A stretch of DNA of 11,992 nucleotides from an uncultured Methylococcaceae bacterium (GCA_903903765.1 CAIVAH010000123.1:1-11992), one strand, 5' to 3'; counted from the first letter of the stretch, positions 1 through 7,805 are shown. Notes: generated by a model from the letters alone, not told the origin. Numbers and translations are program-made.

Positions 1-1214
1 ATTACCATGGTGTGTTTTTCAGCACCCATGAGTATCTTGTCTTTAGCTTTTTCAAGATCGCTCATATTCACTTTGGTCTTATTAGATCTAGCAGCGAATA
101 ATGCGGCCTCGTTAACTACGTTAGCCAACTCTGCACCAGAAAACCCTGGTGTACCTCTAGCAATATCTTTTAAATTTACATCATTAGCAGCCGGTACTTT
201 TTTGATGTGAACATTCAATATTTGTTCACGACCTTTAACATCTGGCAAACCTACATTGACTTCACGATCAAAACGACCCGGTCTTAATAAGGCTTTATCA
301 AGTACATCAGAACGGTTAGTCGCCGCGATAACAATCACACCTTCGTTCCCGGTAAAACCGTCCATTTCTACGAGTAATTGGTTAAGTGTTTGCTCTCTTT
401 CATCATTACCGCCACCCATGCCAGCACCGCCACGTTGACGACCTACTGCATCGATCTCATCAATAAAGATAATACAAGGTGCATGTTCTTTAGCTTGAGC
501 GAACATATCTCTAACTCGCGAAGCACCTACACCGACGAACATTTCTACAAAATCAGAACCCGATACTGTGAAGAATTTAACACCGGCTTCACCCGCAATT
601 GCTCTAGCTAATAAAGTTTTACCAGTACCTGGAGGGCCTACCATTAAGATACCGCGGGGAATTTTGCCACCTAATTTTTGGAATTTTTGTGGATCCGCTA
701 AAAAGTCAACTAACTCTGTTACTTCTTCTTTAGCTTCTTCACAACCGGCCACATCTGCAAATGTAGCGGTCAATTTATCTTCTTCGAGCAACTTGGCTTT
801 ACTTTTACCAAAGCCATTTGCACCCATGCCACCGCCTTGACTTCTACGCATGTAGATAATCCATACAGCGATTAATAGCAACATCGGGAACCATGAAATA
901 AACATTTGCATCATTAATGATTGCTGTGCGGGTGGCTTAGTTCTAACTTGCACACCTGCGCTTAATAGATCATCAATTAAATGCGGATCGTTAGGATTGT
1001 ATGTTTCTAAGTTTTGACCATCATTGGTACGCAACTTAATCATTGATCCCGTCATTTCTACTCGATCAACGAGTTTATTTTTTACTTTAACAATAAAGTC
1101 TGAATACGCGATTGAATCATCAACCGGCGGAGAACTATTCACGCGGTTGAATATTAAAAAGGCACCGGCTAAAACAACACTCCAAAGAAGTGTATTGAGT
1201 ATGTATTTTTTCAT
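1..1214 (-). CDS. ftsH: ATP-dependent zinc metalloprotease FtsH (3' part cut by window edge)
   Basis: FtsH is the membrane-anchored AAA+ protease that degrades damaged membrane proteins and short-lived regulators. The first 404 codons are present. The reading frame runs off the left edge, so the zinc site HEXXH and the protease domain are outside the window. Visible in order: a first membrane segment at about residues 5-23; a periplasmic domain; a second membrane segment at about 103-122 followed by a Gly-rich linker; then the AAA domain. The AAA domain has Walker A GPPGTGKT at 193-200, Walker B with FIDEID, and a second region of homology with [19 protein letters not shown]. The last residues (GAEKHTMV) match the stretch that usually lies just before HEXXH. 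The ATG at 1214 is preceded by AGGAGA seven bases upstream, which fixes the start. The upstream neighbour is a sigma factor gene 165 bases away, not the rlmE gene that precedes ftsH in E. coli. The identification is essentially certain. Confidence 0.98.
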   Translation of the reverse strand, partial: MKKYILNTLLWSVVLAGAFLIFNRVNSSPPVDDSIAYSDFIVKVKNKLVDRVEMTGSMIKLRTNDGQNLETYNPNDPHLIDDLLSAGVQVRTKPPAQQSLMMQMFISWFPMLLLIAVWIIYMRRSQGGGMGANGFGKSKAKLLEEDKLTATFADVAGCEEAKEEVTELVDFLADPQKFQKLGGKIPRGILMVGPPGTGKTLLARAIAGEAGVKFFTVSGSDFVEMFVGVGASRVRDMFAQAKEHAPCIIFIDEIDAVGRQRGGAGMGGGNDEREQTLNQLLVEMDGFTGNEGVIVIAATNRSDVLDKALLRPGRFDREVNVGLPDVKGREQILNVHIKKVPAANDVNLKDIARGTPGFSGAELANVVNEAALFAARSNKTKVNMSDLEKAKDKILMGAEKHTMV

Positions 1215-1221
1215 CTTTTAA

Positions 1222-1227
1222 TCTCCT
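1222..1227 (-). promoter_or_regulatory. ftsH ribosome binding site
   Basis: AGGAGA on the minus strand lies 7 bases before the ftsH ATG, an almost ideal Shine-Dalgarno. Its first base is also the last base of an upstream hairpin stem (1227-1245), so folding of that stem could affect access. Confidence 0.85.
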
Positions 1228-1245
1228 GATCTTAAATAAAGATCA
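1227..1245 (-). promoter_or_regulatory. Hairpin abutting the ftsH ribosome binding site
   Basis: A perfect 7-bp inverted repeat, TGATCTT and AAGATCA, encloses a 5-base loop. Its 3' arm touches the first base of the Shine-Dalgarno. It is too weak and lacks a T-run, so it is not a terminator. It could be a small 5' leader structure that stabilises the mRNA or tunes translation. That role is inferred from position only. Confidence 0.35.
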
Positions 1246-1253
1246 ATAGTAGC

Positions 1254-1281
1254 GTTGGGTTTACCTAAATCACTATTCAAA
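1254..1281 (-). promoter_or_regulatory. Possible heat-shock-type (sigma-32-like) promoter for ftsH
   Basis: On the minus strand TTTGAA (1276-1281) resembles the sigma-32 -35 core CTTGAA. About 15 bases later comes ACCCAAC (about 1254-1260), a partial match to CCCCATnT. Transcription would start near 1246, leaving a leader of about 30 bases that begins with the hairpin at 1227-1245. E. coli ftsH is a known sigma-32 target, which makes this plausible. The -10 match is poor, however, and no convincing sigma-70 pair is visible nearby. Confidence 0.3.
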
Positions 1282-1327
1282 ACTTGATGTTGCCACGTTA
1301 CCCTATCATCAGTCTTAAATCATTCTT

Positions 1328-1346
1328 TCCTACTTATAGCGTAGGA
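1328..1346. repeat. Small inverted repeat between the sigma gene and ftsH
   Basis: TCCTAC and GTAGGA form a perfect 6-bp stem with a 7-base loop, about 30 bases past the sigma gene stop. No T-run follows it on the minus strand, so it is not a convincing terminator. The sigma gene may therefore read through into ftsH. It could be a weak pause site or chance. Confidence 0.3.
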
Positions 1347-1379
1347 TTTCATCTTATCTATCTTTAACAACTTTGTACA

Positions 1380-2762
1380 TTATAAAAAAACCTCTAACTC
1401 TTCCCCTAAATTACGTCTAATTTTCTCAAGAGCAATCACCTGAATTTGGCGAACTCTCTCGCGGGTTAAATTAAGTTCAACACCTATTTCCTGTAAGGTC
1501 ATAGCATCATCAACATCAACACCAAAGTGACTGCAAATCACTTTAGCTTCTCGCGTATTTAAACTAGTAATTGCTTTGGAAAGCAGATTTTCTAGATCAG
1601 TTTTAGCAATTTGTTTATAAGATGAGGTAAAAACATTTTGCTCTATGTAATCAATCGGTGCGAAAGCAACCTCACCTTCGTCCTCATAACCTTCTAAAGC
1701 AGTTGCTGATTGAGAAATAGCTAATAAATTGTTAACTTCATCAACTGATAGCTTAGTAATTTCGGCTAATTCTTTAGCACTAGGTTCTCTACCTTCTTTA
1801 CATAAAAATTGATCTTTGCTACGAAATACTTTGTTTATGTTTGCAACTTGTCCGCAAGGTACTCTTACCACACGTTCGTTACGAGACAAGGCTCTTGATA
1901 TCGCCTGTCTTATCCAATATCCCGCATAAGTTGAAAACTGAAAACCCAATCTAAAATCAAACTTATCAACTGCTTTAAGTAAGCCGGTATGGCCTTCTTG
2001 AACCAAATCATCAAAGTCTAAAAAATTGCCTTTATATTGGTTTGCAATAAACAATACAAGTCTTGAATTGGCAGTGGCAATTTGTTGCCTTAAATCTAAC
2101 CAACGGTTTTCTGCAAATACCACTTCAGCAAAATATTTGTGCATATCTGTGCTTGATAAGAACAAAAATTGTTCGTCATAATTAGCAATCAATTCACTTA
2201 GTTTAGTTTGATTGACCGTACTTCTTCTGTTGATGCCTTCCAATCTTTTGATAATTAAATCTGATTTTTTAGGACCATGACTAGCATTAGCTTGGTAGCA
2301 AAGACCTCTATATTTATAAGCATATACGATCAAATCAACTAATTTGGTTAAATCAGAAAAAGTAAATGGAAACTCATGCAAAGCATTGATTAAGTTTTGT
2401 TTAATTACGCCACTGCTTGCTTCTAAATTATATTTATCAACTAAAACATCAAAACACTGACGCACTGCTGTTAATTCATTAATAAACTCTGCATCCTGAA
2501 GACCATCTTCATCTAACGCACTGATATTTTCTGTTTGTTCGTATTGATTCAATATCCATAAAGCTGTTACGGGGAATTGAGCAATTGCGGTTATTAATTT
2601 TTGCTTTTCATCTTTAAGCTGACTAGCAATATAAAAATTACTATTTTCAGCTATCTCAACAGAATCGATATTTTTTAACTTAGGCTGCACTTTAGGTAAT
2701 GCTGCACTATCGACAACATAAGTTAATTCTTGTTTTGAAAACTGTGTATTTAAATAAGCCAT
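1380..2762 (-). CDS. Divergent RpoD-like sigma-70 family sigma factor
   Basis: A 460-residue RNA polymerase sigma factor. Region 2 is at about residues 232-302 (DLVQEG near 252-257, YWIRQAIS at 282-289), region 3 follows, and region 4 is at about 393-460 with the helix-turn-helix TRERVRQIQ at about 433-441. The stretch near residues 45-80 (AIAQFPVTALWILNQYE) aligns with the E. coli RpoD segment AEYPEAITYLLEQYD at the start of its non-conserved insert, so this is an RpoD derivative rather than RpoS or RpoH. Region 1.1 is missing and the DPVRMYMREMG core of region 1.2 is not recognisable. Several DNA-contact residues differ from RpoD by eye alignment: W433 to Tyr, T440 to Ser, H455 to Gly, E458 to Ala. 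The -35-reading residues of region 4.2 are kept. Start: the ATG at 2762 has GAGGG nine bases upstream. A GTG at 2816 would add 18 residues but has no ribosome site. Family certain; regulon unknown. Confidence 0.93.
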   Translation of the reverse strand: MAYLNTQFSKQELTYVVDSAALPKVQPKLKNIDSVEIAENSNFYIASQLKDEKQKLITAIAQFPVTALWILNQYEQTENISALDEDGLQDAEFINELTAVRQCFDVLVDKYNLEASSGVIKQNLINALHEFPFTFSDLTKLVDLIVYAYKYRGLCYQANASHGPKKSDLIIKRLEGINRRSTVNQTKLSELIANYDEQFLFLSSTDMHKYFAEVVFAENRWLDLRQQIATANSRLVLFIANQYKGNFLDFDDLVQEGHTGLLKAVDKFDFRLGFQFSTYAGYWIRQAISRALSRNERVVRVPCGQVANINKVFRSKDQFLCKEGREPSAKELAEITKLSVDEVNNLLAISQSATALEGYEDEGEVAFAPIDYIEQNVFTSSYKQIAKTDLENLLSKAITSLNTREAKVICSHFGVDVDDAMTLQEIGVELNLTRERVRQIQVIALEKIRRNLGEELEVFL

Positions 2763-2771
2763 AGCACTTAA

Positions 2772-2776
2772 CCCTC
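2772..2776 (-). promoter_or_regulatory. Ribosome binding site that decides the sigma factor start
   Basis: GAGGG on the minus strand lies nine bases before the ATG at 2762. The longer in-frame GTG start at 2816 has no comparable site, so the shorter protein is preferred. Confidence 0.7.
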
Positions 2777-2897
2777 GCAAACATGTTCTTATAATTATTT
2801 CAGTAGCCTCAATCACCCAGTCTGCACGATTGCTACTACTCTGTTTTAATATGATTAGCTATATCTGTATTCTTTTGTTTACTAATCATTTCACAAT

Positions 2898-2926
2898 AAT
2901 GTAACAATAAGAAACAGCATTGTCAA
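2898..2926 (-). promoter_or_regulatory. Sigma-70 promoter of the sigma factor gene
   Basis: On the minus strand a perfect -35 TTGACA (2921-2926) is followed by a 17-base spacer and -10 TACATT (2898-2903, 4 of 6 matches). An extended TG lies one base before the -10. Transcription should start near 2891, giving a leader of about 130 bases. This is the best promoter in the window. It fits the housekeeping sigma, and may also fit the encoded factor, whose -35-reading residues are conserved. Confidence 0.7.
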
Positions 2927-3064
2927 AGTAAAGTTTTACAAAACATGTACAAATATTTTATTTATCACAAAATAAGCCATAAAAACCATCTTAATCATAG
3001 GTTTTATAGGTGATACAAACAAATTAAGATATTGTTTTATAATAAATAATTTTTAAATCTACAT

Positions 3065-3107
3065 TTTTGTCCAACTAAGCTGTACAAAAATTAATTTTGT
3101 CCAACTA
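3065..3107. repeat. 13-bp direct repeat, 30 bp apart
   Basis: TTTTGTCCAACTA occurs at 3065-3077 and again at 3095-3107, an exact 13-base match with a start-to-start distance of 30 bp. That is close to three helical turns, so both copies would face the same side of the DNA. The bases between contain an imperfect inverted copy of the ACAAAA/TTTTGT part. This could be a paired protein-binding site or a small local duplication. It lies about 140 bp upstream of the sigma gene promoter. No regulator is assigned. Confidence 0.55.
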
Positions 3108-3113
3108 TAGCCC

Positions 3114-3245
3114 ATGATTTGGTATGACACACAAAAAAGTGATGCACTAGAGGTATTAACAAACACTCAACCATTGAGCACTTATCAGAAAGAAAAAACC
3201 TTAAACCGACCCACAAATAGTTTAAGGTTTTATTTTGAAGGGTAA
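3114..3245 (+). pseudogene. Possible remnant of a P-type cation ATPase N-terminus
   Basis: A 43-codon plus-strand frame starts with ATG and ends in TAA. Its protein (starting MIWYDTQKSDALEVLTNTQ) resembles the opening domain of cation-transporting P-type ATPases. That domain has a Trp near the start, an Ala-Leu-x-x-Leu-x-Thr stretch, then Leu-Ser, then a basic Leu-x-Arg with Pro-x-Asn-x-Leu. Here these appear as ALEVLTNT, PLS, and LNRPTNSL. The rest of such a protein (about 850 residues) is absent. There is no ribosome site, and the frame overlaps the terminator stem. The likely reading is a decayed gene fragment, with chance resemblance as the main alternative. The resemblance is by eye only. 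Confidence 0.22.
3191..3231 (-). terminator. Intrinsic terminator of the helicase-cupin unit
   Basis: A perfect 12-bp inverted repeat (3195-3206 and 3220-3231) encloses a 13-base loop. On the minus strand it is followed by a T-rich run (TTTTTTCTTTCT). It starts about 20 bases past the cupin stop. On the plus strand the stem is followed by TATTTT, so weak bidirectional action is possible. Confidence 0.85.
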
Positions 3246-3250
3246 TAAGA

Positions 3251-3643
3251 CTACTTTTTTACGGGGTCCAACTCAAAAATTAGCAATTCAGCGAATTCAC
3301 CACCGGTGTTTTCGACTGACATTAAAGCGCCTGTCTCCCAAAATACATCGCCAGACTTATAGACATTGGTTTTACCATTTTCAACCACTGTTAACTCTCC
3401 CTTTAACACATAACGTGGACCAGGTCCCTCATGAGTATGCCAAGGCGTTTTAAATCCTGGTGAAAATTTAACGCGCATTACTTTTGAATTTACTTGCTCG
3501 CTAGGTAAGTCAACTTGTTTTTCTAGTAAAGTTAACCTTTCTACAGTACCCTGAGCAACACAACCATTACCATAACTAATTGATGCTATGAATATTACAC
3601 TGACCAGCAGCTTTTCTAACGTTTTAATCTTTACTTTTTTCAT
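3251..3643 (-). CDS. Small exported cupin-domain protein
   Basis: A 130-residue single-domain cupin with a Sec signal peptide: a basic start (MKKVKIK), a hydrophobic core near residues 12-24, and likely cleavage after CVA near residue 30. A Cys is present there, but GNGC is a poor lipobox. Cupin motif 1 is recognisable as PWHTHEGPGPRYVLKGE (two His, a Glu at its end, Gly in the turn). Motif 2 is SGDVFWETGALMSVENTG, where the usual metal-binding His four residues before Asn appears to be Met. The metal site may be incomplete or the protein non-enzymatic; its substrate is unknown. The ATG at 3643 has AGGAGA eight bases upstream. A longer frame from 3688 would overlap the helicase gene and bury the signal peptide. 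The gene follows the helicase by 37 bases and ends in a strong terminator, so the two are probably co-transcribed. Confidence 0.85.
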   Translation of the reverse strand: MKKVKIKTLEKLLVSVIFIASISYGNGCVAQGTVERLTLLEKQVDLPSEQVNSKVMRVKFSPGFKTPWHTHEGPGPRYVLKGELTVVENGKTNVYKSGDVFWETGALMSVENTGGEFAELLIFELDPVKK

Positions 3644-3651
3644 TAAGCATA

Positions 3652-3657
3652 TCTCCT
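3652..3657 (-). promoter_or_regulatory. Ribosome binding site that decides the cupin start
   Basis: AGGAGA, within the longer match GAGGAGAT, lies eight bases before the ATG at 3643. It supports the 130-residue product over the 145-residue frame starting at 3688. Confidence 0.85.
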
Positions 3658-3680
3658 CAATACACGACAATAAACTAACC

Positions 3681-6600
3681 CTAGACAATATCTTTGATTA
3701 GCTCCATCATTTCTTCTATAGACATCTTACCACTCACCTCACCGCCTTCTAGCAGACTACTAGCCAAATCCCGCTTATGCTTATGTAATTCTACAATCTT
3801 ATCCTCGATAGTATCTTTTGCAACCAATCGATAGACTGTCACTGGTCGCATTTGTCCCATTCGATGAGCACGATCAGATGCCTGATCTTCAACCGCTGGA
3901 TTCCACCATGGATCCATGTGAATAACATAATCAGCAGCCGTTAAATTTAAACCTGTCCCCCCTGCTTTTAAACTAATTAAAAACAAATCGCCATCACCGG
4001 CCTGAAATGAGTTAACCGCAATTTTTCGCTTAGGCACGGGCGTTGAACCATCTAGATAGTGATATGCAACACCTTTTTTATCTAGCAATTGCCTGATGAT
4101 ACTCAAATGCCCAACAAACTGACTAAATACCAAGGCCTTGTGATTGTTGGCTAACAACTCATCGACTAACTCTTCAAAAGCTTGCAGTTTTGAACTGCTC
4201 AAAGTACTGCCTTCCATCACAAGACTAGGATGACAACAGGCTCGCCTTAACTTCATTATTTCCGCTAAAATTTTAAGCTGCTTATGTTCAGATCTGTCAT
4301 TACTAGAAAGCAGAGCATTCATAGCATCTCTACGCAAGGCTTCATAAAATGCACGCTCATCCGAACTTAACTCAACATGCAGAGTCACCTCCGTTCTTGG
4401 CGGTAACTCTGTTAACACGTCAGTTTTAAGACGGCGCAATATAAAAGGTCTTAATAATTTTCTGAGGCGCTGCTGTAACTCATGATCTTTATTATTTTCG
4501 ATAGCCTGTGCATAACGTTGATTAAAGCCTTGTAATGATCCTAGTAAACCTGGATTAATAAAGTTAAAAAGATTCCATAATTCACCCAGGTGATTTTCAA
4601 TCGGTGTGCCCGTCGTAATCAATTTAAAATCGGCTTGTAATGCCATAGCGGCTTTTGAACGTTTTGTTACAGCATTCTTGATGGCATGAGCCTCATCAGC
4701 CACTAAGGTATGCCATTGTTTTGTTACTAGTCGATCAGCCTCGGTTTGTAACAAACCATAACTAGATACTATCAAATCAAATGGCCCCGCATTATCGATC
4801 ATTTCTTGTCTATCACCCGCGCCGAATTGATGAACATTTAAAGTGGGTGCAAAACGTTGCACCTCTTCCAACCAATTGATACACACTGAGGTTGGCGCTA
4901 ATATTAAGGTCGGCCCTTTGGGCGCTCTAGCTAATATTAGCGCAATAGACTGTATCGTTTTACCTAAACCCATATCATCCGCTAAGCAAGCTCCAGCACC
5001 CCAATGCGCCAAACGCATCATCCACTGAAAACCTTCATATTGGTAATCACGTAACTCGCCTTTTAATGTGGAGGGGACTTTTGAACTTAAATCCCCCATT
5101 TCATTTAAACACTTAAGCTGATCTAACCATGGTTGACTAGCTGTAACAGCCATACCTGAAGTAATTTCATCTAATGCCAACGCAGCTAATGGATGGAAGC
5201 GAACTTTATCTTCATGAAGCTCACCCATACCCGATAGATCATCTAAACGCTGTCTTAATTCGCGGGTCAACGCGATTATTTGCCCATCCTCCAGTTGTAA
5301 AAACCGACTAGTCGTGCCGTTTAATAAGCTCATCAAACGTTGCATATCCAACACTTCGCCATTATCGACCTCGACATTACCTTCGACACTAAACCAATCT
5401 TTTTCTTTACGAACTGAAAACTGTGCTTGTGATAATCCCGTTTCACGACTTAACTTAATTTTTTTATCCTTCGGCCATTCCAATAACGCATAATCACCTA
5501 AGTTTTGCAGTTGCAACAATGCTTCTAAAGACGATTCAGCATCATCCAACTTCCACCTAGGCTCTTTGACCGAATACAACTCGGGACATTGCTCTATAAC
5601 TTGAGTTAAATATTGATTTTCAAGATCAATATTTCGCGTCGTCTGATATTGCTTACCCTCTATTTCAGCCAAAACAGTTGAACCGCCAGAACAAGGTATA
5701 TAGAGAGGCCCACCCTCTAAAAAAGGCTGTACAAATATATCAATCTGAATACCTTGACCTACGGGCTGTAAATGAATGTGAAGACGGCTATCCGCTTCAA
5801 CGGTTGTTGCAGAGTTAGATGTACCACCAATATCAGATTGCACCGTTAACATGGATGCAATAGAAGAAATAGAATCGATAACCTGTTGTCGCGCAGATAA
5901 AGGAACAACCAAGCCCTCTTGACCTAATATCTCGGCGACTTGTCGATGTGAATCAGTAACCACATAAACCTGCAAACCATTATTTGCCGTTTTCTGCAGG
6001 GTTATTTTTTCTTGAGTAATAGGCGGTATTATAGAAATATGTAATTTATCTTGTATTTCTTTAACCAATAATTGTGGCTCAAATACTTTAATATCAATAG
6101 AATGATTATTTGTTTCCTGATTAGACCAAAATACCGCAGGATGACCTACTAATTCAGTAATAGCAAAGTTCGATAAAATATATTTTTCTCTTGATGAATA
6201 GCCATAATAATCATTTTCTTTAATGATCTGGATGTGTGCACATATCCGTTTGTCTTGTTCTGATAAATAGTCGAATTCATCAATATTGTTATGCAGTTTT
6301 TTTAAAGCTATCGCTCGACCTTTTGTCCAGCGGCCACCTACACCTAATCGTTGCTCCTTGGGTTCTATACTAATCTTATCTTTTTGTAGCTTTAATGACC
6401 AAATGATTCGCAATTCTTTTTGTGCAGAATTGTCTGTTTGATTAGTTAATTGGGTTAATGCATCTAAAGCTCTCTGCCAAGATGATACTTGTGGTAACAA
6501 ATCAATCAATTCAACAAAGGGTAGTTGAGCATACTGATTGTAGATTTCCTGACAGGCTTCATTTTTATATTCAATTCTAGCCAAAAAAGCCGAGCTTAAA

Positions 6601-7805
6601 GAAGCAAACCAAACATAGTTTAGTTGTTGCGCCCTTTGACAATCATCAGCTAATTTGTTTGCAAACTGATCACTATCACCTTGTGTAATAACATCCAAAT
6701 CTGATAACCAATATAAAAACAGTCCCTGAAACAAATGCTCATACGCTGATGCTCTTTTAGGTAATAAAAACTTACTATTATCTAAAACCAATCTACCTTG
6801 ATAAATATCAAGTACATCTATGAGCATTAAATTTAAACCGCTAAAAGCATTTAGGGTTCCATGCTTTACGACAGTTTTTAAATGCTGTCTTAATAAAACT
6901 AAATTAGGTGACTGTCGACTTTTAAGTAAAGCTAAATTGTAAAAATAACCTTCAATACCATCAATCACAACATTTCGTTTACCTGTTTCTTTTTTTAACA
7001 CCTTCAGAGCTGTCTGAAAATAAACAATTGCCTCATCATTTTTATTTTCTAAAAACCTTAATGTCGCTAATAATTTTAGTCCTTCAAAAGAATAATCACC
7101 CGTCAACCAAGCTTCTGCGTCTTTAAATACGCCTCTGACTAAACGCTCAGCCAATATAACGTGAACAATATTTTGATTTTTATGTCTCTTTTTACCAAAG
7201 AATGACTCTAGAAGTTTATATTGAAATGAATCATCAATGAGATAAAAATAACTATCTTTCAGATAGTATTTTAAAACCGTACTTTTAATTTCATCCGGTA
7301 AAGCGCTAAACCAATGAGATTGATACTCATTAAAGAATATATCGCTAATAACCTCAGAAAATTGCTGCGGGTAGGAGTTATAAAAATAATCAATGTTTGC
7401 CGAAAATGCCACAACATTTTCTTGATATAAAAAAATACGTAATTGTTTGATAGCATGAAAAACATCTAACCTAGCCGGATAATAATAACTAGGCTGGGCT
7501 ATTAAAAACTGCACTAATTTATTAAACCAAGGTTCATTTATTGCTATCCGCATTAAATGTTCTGCTATTTTTTTACTACATTGCCAACCATCTACATTGA
7601 CTAAAAGCGCACCTGATTGATATAACTTTTCAGCTAAATGCCTATCAATCAGTGCTATTTTCTTTGGTTCAATATTGGCAAGTAACCTTAGTAAAGCTTG
7701 TAAATTTGTCTGTACAATTGGCGCATACACCACAGATAACACAAGCAAAACTTGCTGCTCATCTTTGCTTAAGGCATTAAAAAAACTGATAAATTTATCT
7801 TTCAT
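3681..7805 (-). CDS. Large SNF2-family (HepA/RapA-like) helicase/ATPase
   Basis: A 1374-residue protein with a complete C-terminal SNF2 motor: motif I DDMGLGKT at 943-950, motif II DEAH at 1037-1040, motif III TGTPIEN, LKAGGTGLNL for motif V, and motif VI QASDRAHRMGQ at 1308-1318. Such proteins are ATP-driven translocases on double-stranded DNA that remodel protein-DNA complexes; no helicase activity can be inferred. Residues of about 573-900 look like the bacterial SNF2-associated region. Residues 1 to about 520 are mostly helical, with a TPR-like stretch near 225-340 and no domain I can name. No SWIM zinc finger is evident. Bacterial homologues are commonly about 1000-1100 residues, so the N-terminus is long. 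The ATG has no clear Shine-Dalgarno; a TATAAA at 7816-7821 could place transcription almost at the start codon. The cupin gene follows by 37 bases. The target is unknown. Family certain; function general. Confidence 0.95.
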   Translation of the reverse strand: MKDKFISFFNALSKDEQQVLLVLSVVYAPIVQTNLQALLRLLANIEPKKIALIDRHLAEKLYQSGALLVNVDGWQCSKKIAEHLMRIAINEPWFNKLVQFLIAQPSYYYPARLDVFHAIKQLRIFLYQENVVAFSANIDYFYNSYPQQFSEVISDIFFNEYQSHWFSALPDEIKSTVLKYYLKDSYFYLIDDSFQYKLLESFFGKKRHKNQNIVHVILAERLVRGVFKDAEAWLTGDYSFEGLKLLATLRFLENKNDEAIVYFQTALKVLKKETGKRNVVIDGIEGYFYNLALLKSRQSPNLVLLRQHLKTVVKHGTLNAFSGLNLMLIDVLDIYQGRLVLDNSKFLLPKRASAYEHLFQGLFLYWLSDLDVITQGDSDQFANKLADDCQRAQQLNYVWFASLSSAFLARIEYKNEACQEIYNQYAQLPFVELIDLLPQVSSWQRALDALTQLTNQTDNSAQKELRIIWSLKLQKDKISIEPKEQRLGVGGRWTKGRAIALKKLHNNIDEFDYLSEQDKRICAHIQIIKENDYYGYSSREKYILSNFAITELVGHPAVFWSNQETNNHSIDIKVFEPQLLVKEIQDKLHISIIPPITQEKITLQKTANNGLQVYVVTDSHRQVAEILGQEGLVVPLSARQQVIDSISSIASMLTVQSDIGGTSNSATTVEADSRLHIHLQPVGQGIQIDIFVQPFLEGGPLYIPCSGGSTVLAEIEGKQYQTTRNIDLENQYLTQVIEQCPELYSVKEPRWKLDDAESSLEALLQLQNLGDYALLEWPKDKKIKLSRETGLSQAQFSVRKEKDWFSVEGNVEVDNGEVLDMQRLMSLLNGTTSRFLQLEDGQIIALTRELRQRLDDLSGMGELHEDKVRFHPLAALALDEITSGMAVTASQPWLDQLKCLNEMGDLSSKVPSTLKGELRDYQYEGFQWMMRLAHWGAGACLADDMGLGKTIQSIALILARAPKGPTLILAPTSVCINWLEEVQRFAPTLNVHQFGAGDRQEMIDNAGPFDLIVSSYGLLQTEADRLVTKQWHTLVADEAHAIKNAVTKRSKAAMALQADFKLITTGTPIENHLGELWNLFNFINPGLLGSLQGFNQRYAQAIENNKDHELQQRLRKLLRPFILRRLKTDVLTELPPRTEVTLHVELSSDERAFYEALRRDAMNALLSSNDRSEHKQLKILAEIMKLRRACCHPSLVMEGSTLSSSKLQAFEELVDELLANNHKALVFSQFVGHLSIIRQLLDKKGVAYHYLDGSTPVPKRKIAVNSFQAGDGDLFLISLKAGGTGLNLTAADYVIHMDPWWNPAVEDQASDRAHRMGQMRPVTVYRLVAKDTIEDKIVELHKHKRDLASSLLEGGEVSGKMSIEEMMELIKDIV

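Larger units (their letters stand above)
2763..3250. other. AT-rich intergenic stretch of 488 bases
   Basis: Between the sigma factor and the cupin gene no full-length gene is visible on either strand. It holds, from left to right: the sigma gene ribosome site, its leader and promoter (to about 2926); an AT-rich segment with a weak 6-bp stem at 2982-3005; a 13-bp direct repeat (3065-3107); a 43-codon plus-strand frame resembling a P-type ATPase N-terminus (3114-3245); and the terminator of the cupin gene (3191-3231). Confidence 0.8.

Noticed and set aside
7..1221. Several plus-strand frames of 60-90 codons across the ftsH region
   Set aside because: They are antisense shadows of ftsH. The minus frame has complete AAA motifs.
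2763..2816. GTG-started N-terminal extension of the sigma factor by 18 residues
   Set aside because: No ribosome site precedes the GTG, while the internal ATG has GAGGG at nine bases.
2982..3005. AAAACC/GGTTTT stem as a terminator
   Set aside because: Only six AT-rich pairs, a 12-base loop and no T-run in a useful position. The strong terminator at 3191-3231 already closes the unit.
3235..3453. Plus-strand 72-codon frame opposite the cupin gene
   Set aside because: It lies antisense to a well-supported gene, lacks a ribosome site and shows no recognisable protein features.
3644..3688. Longer cupin start overlapping the helicase stop
   Set aside because: It would place 15 extra residues before a clean signal peptide, and the internal ATG has a much better ribosome site.
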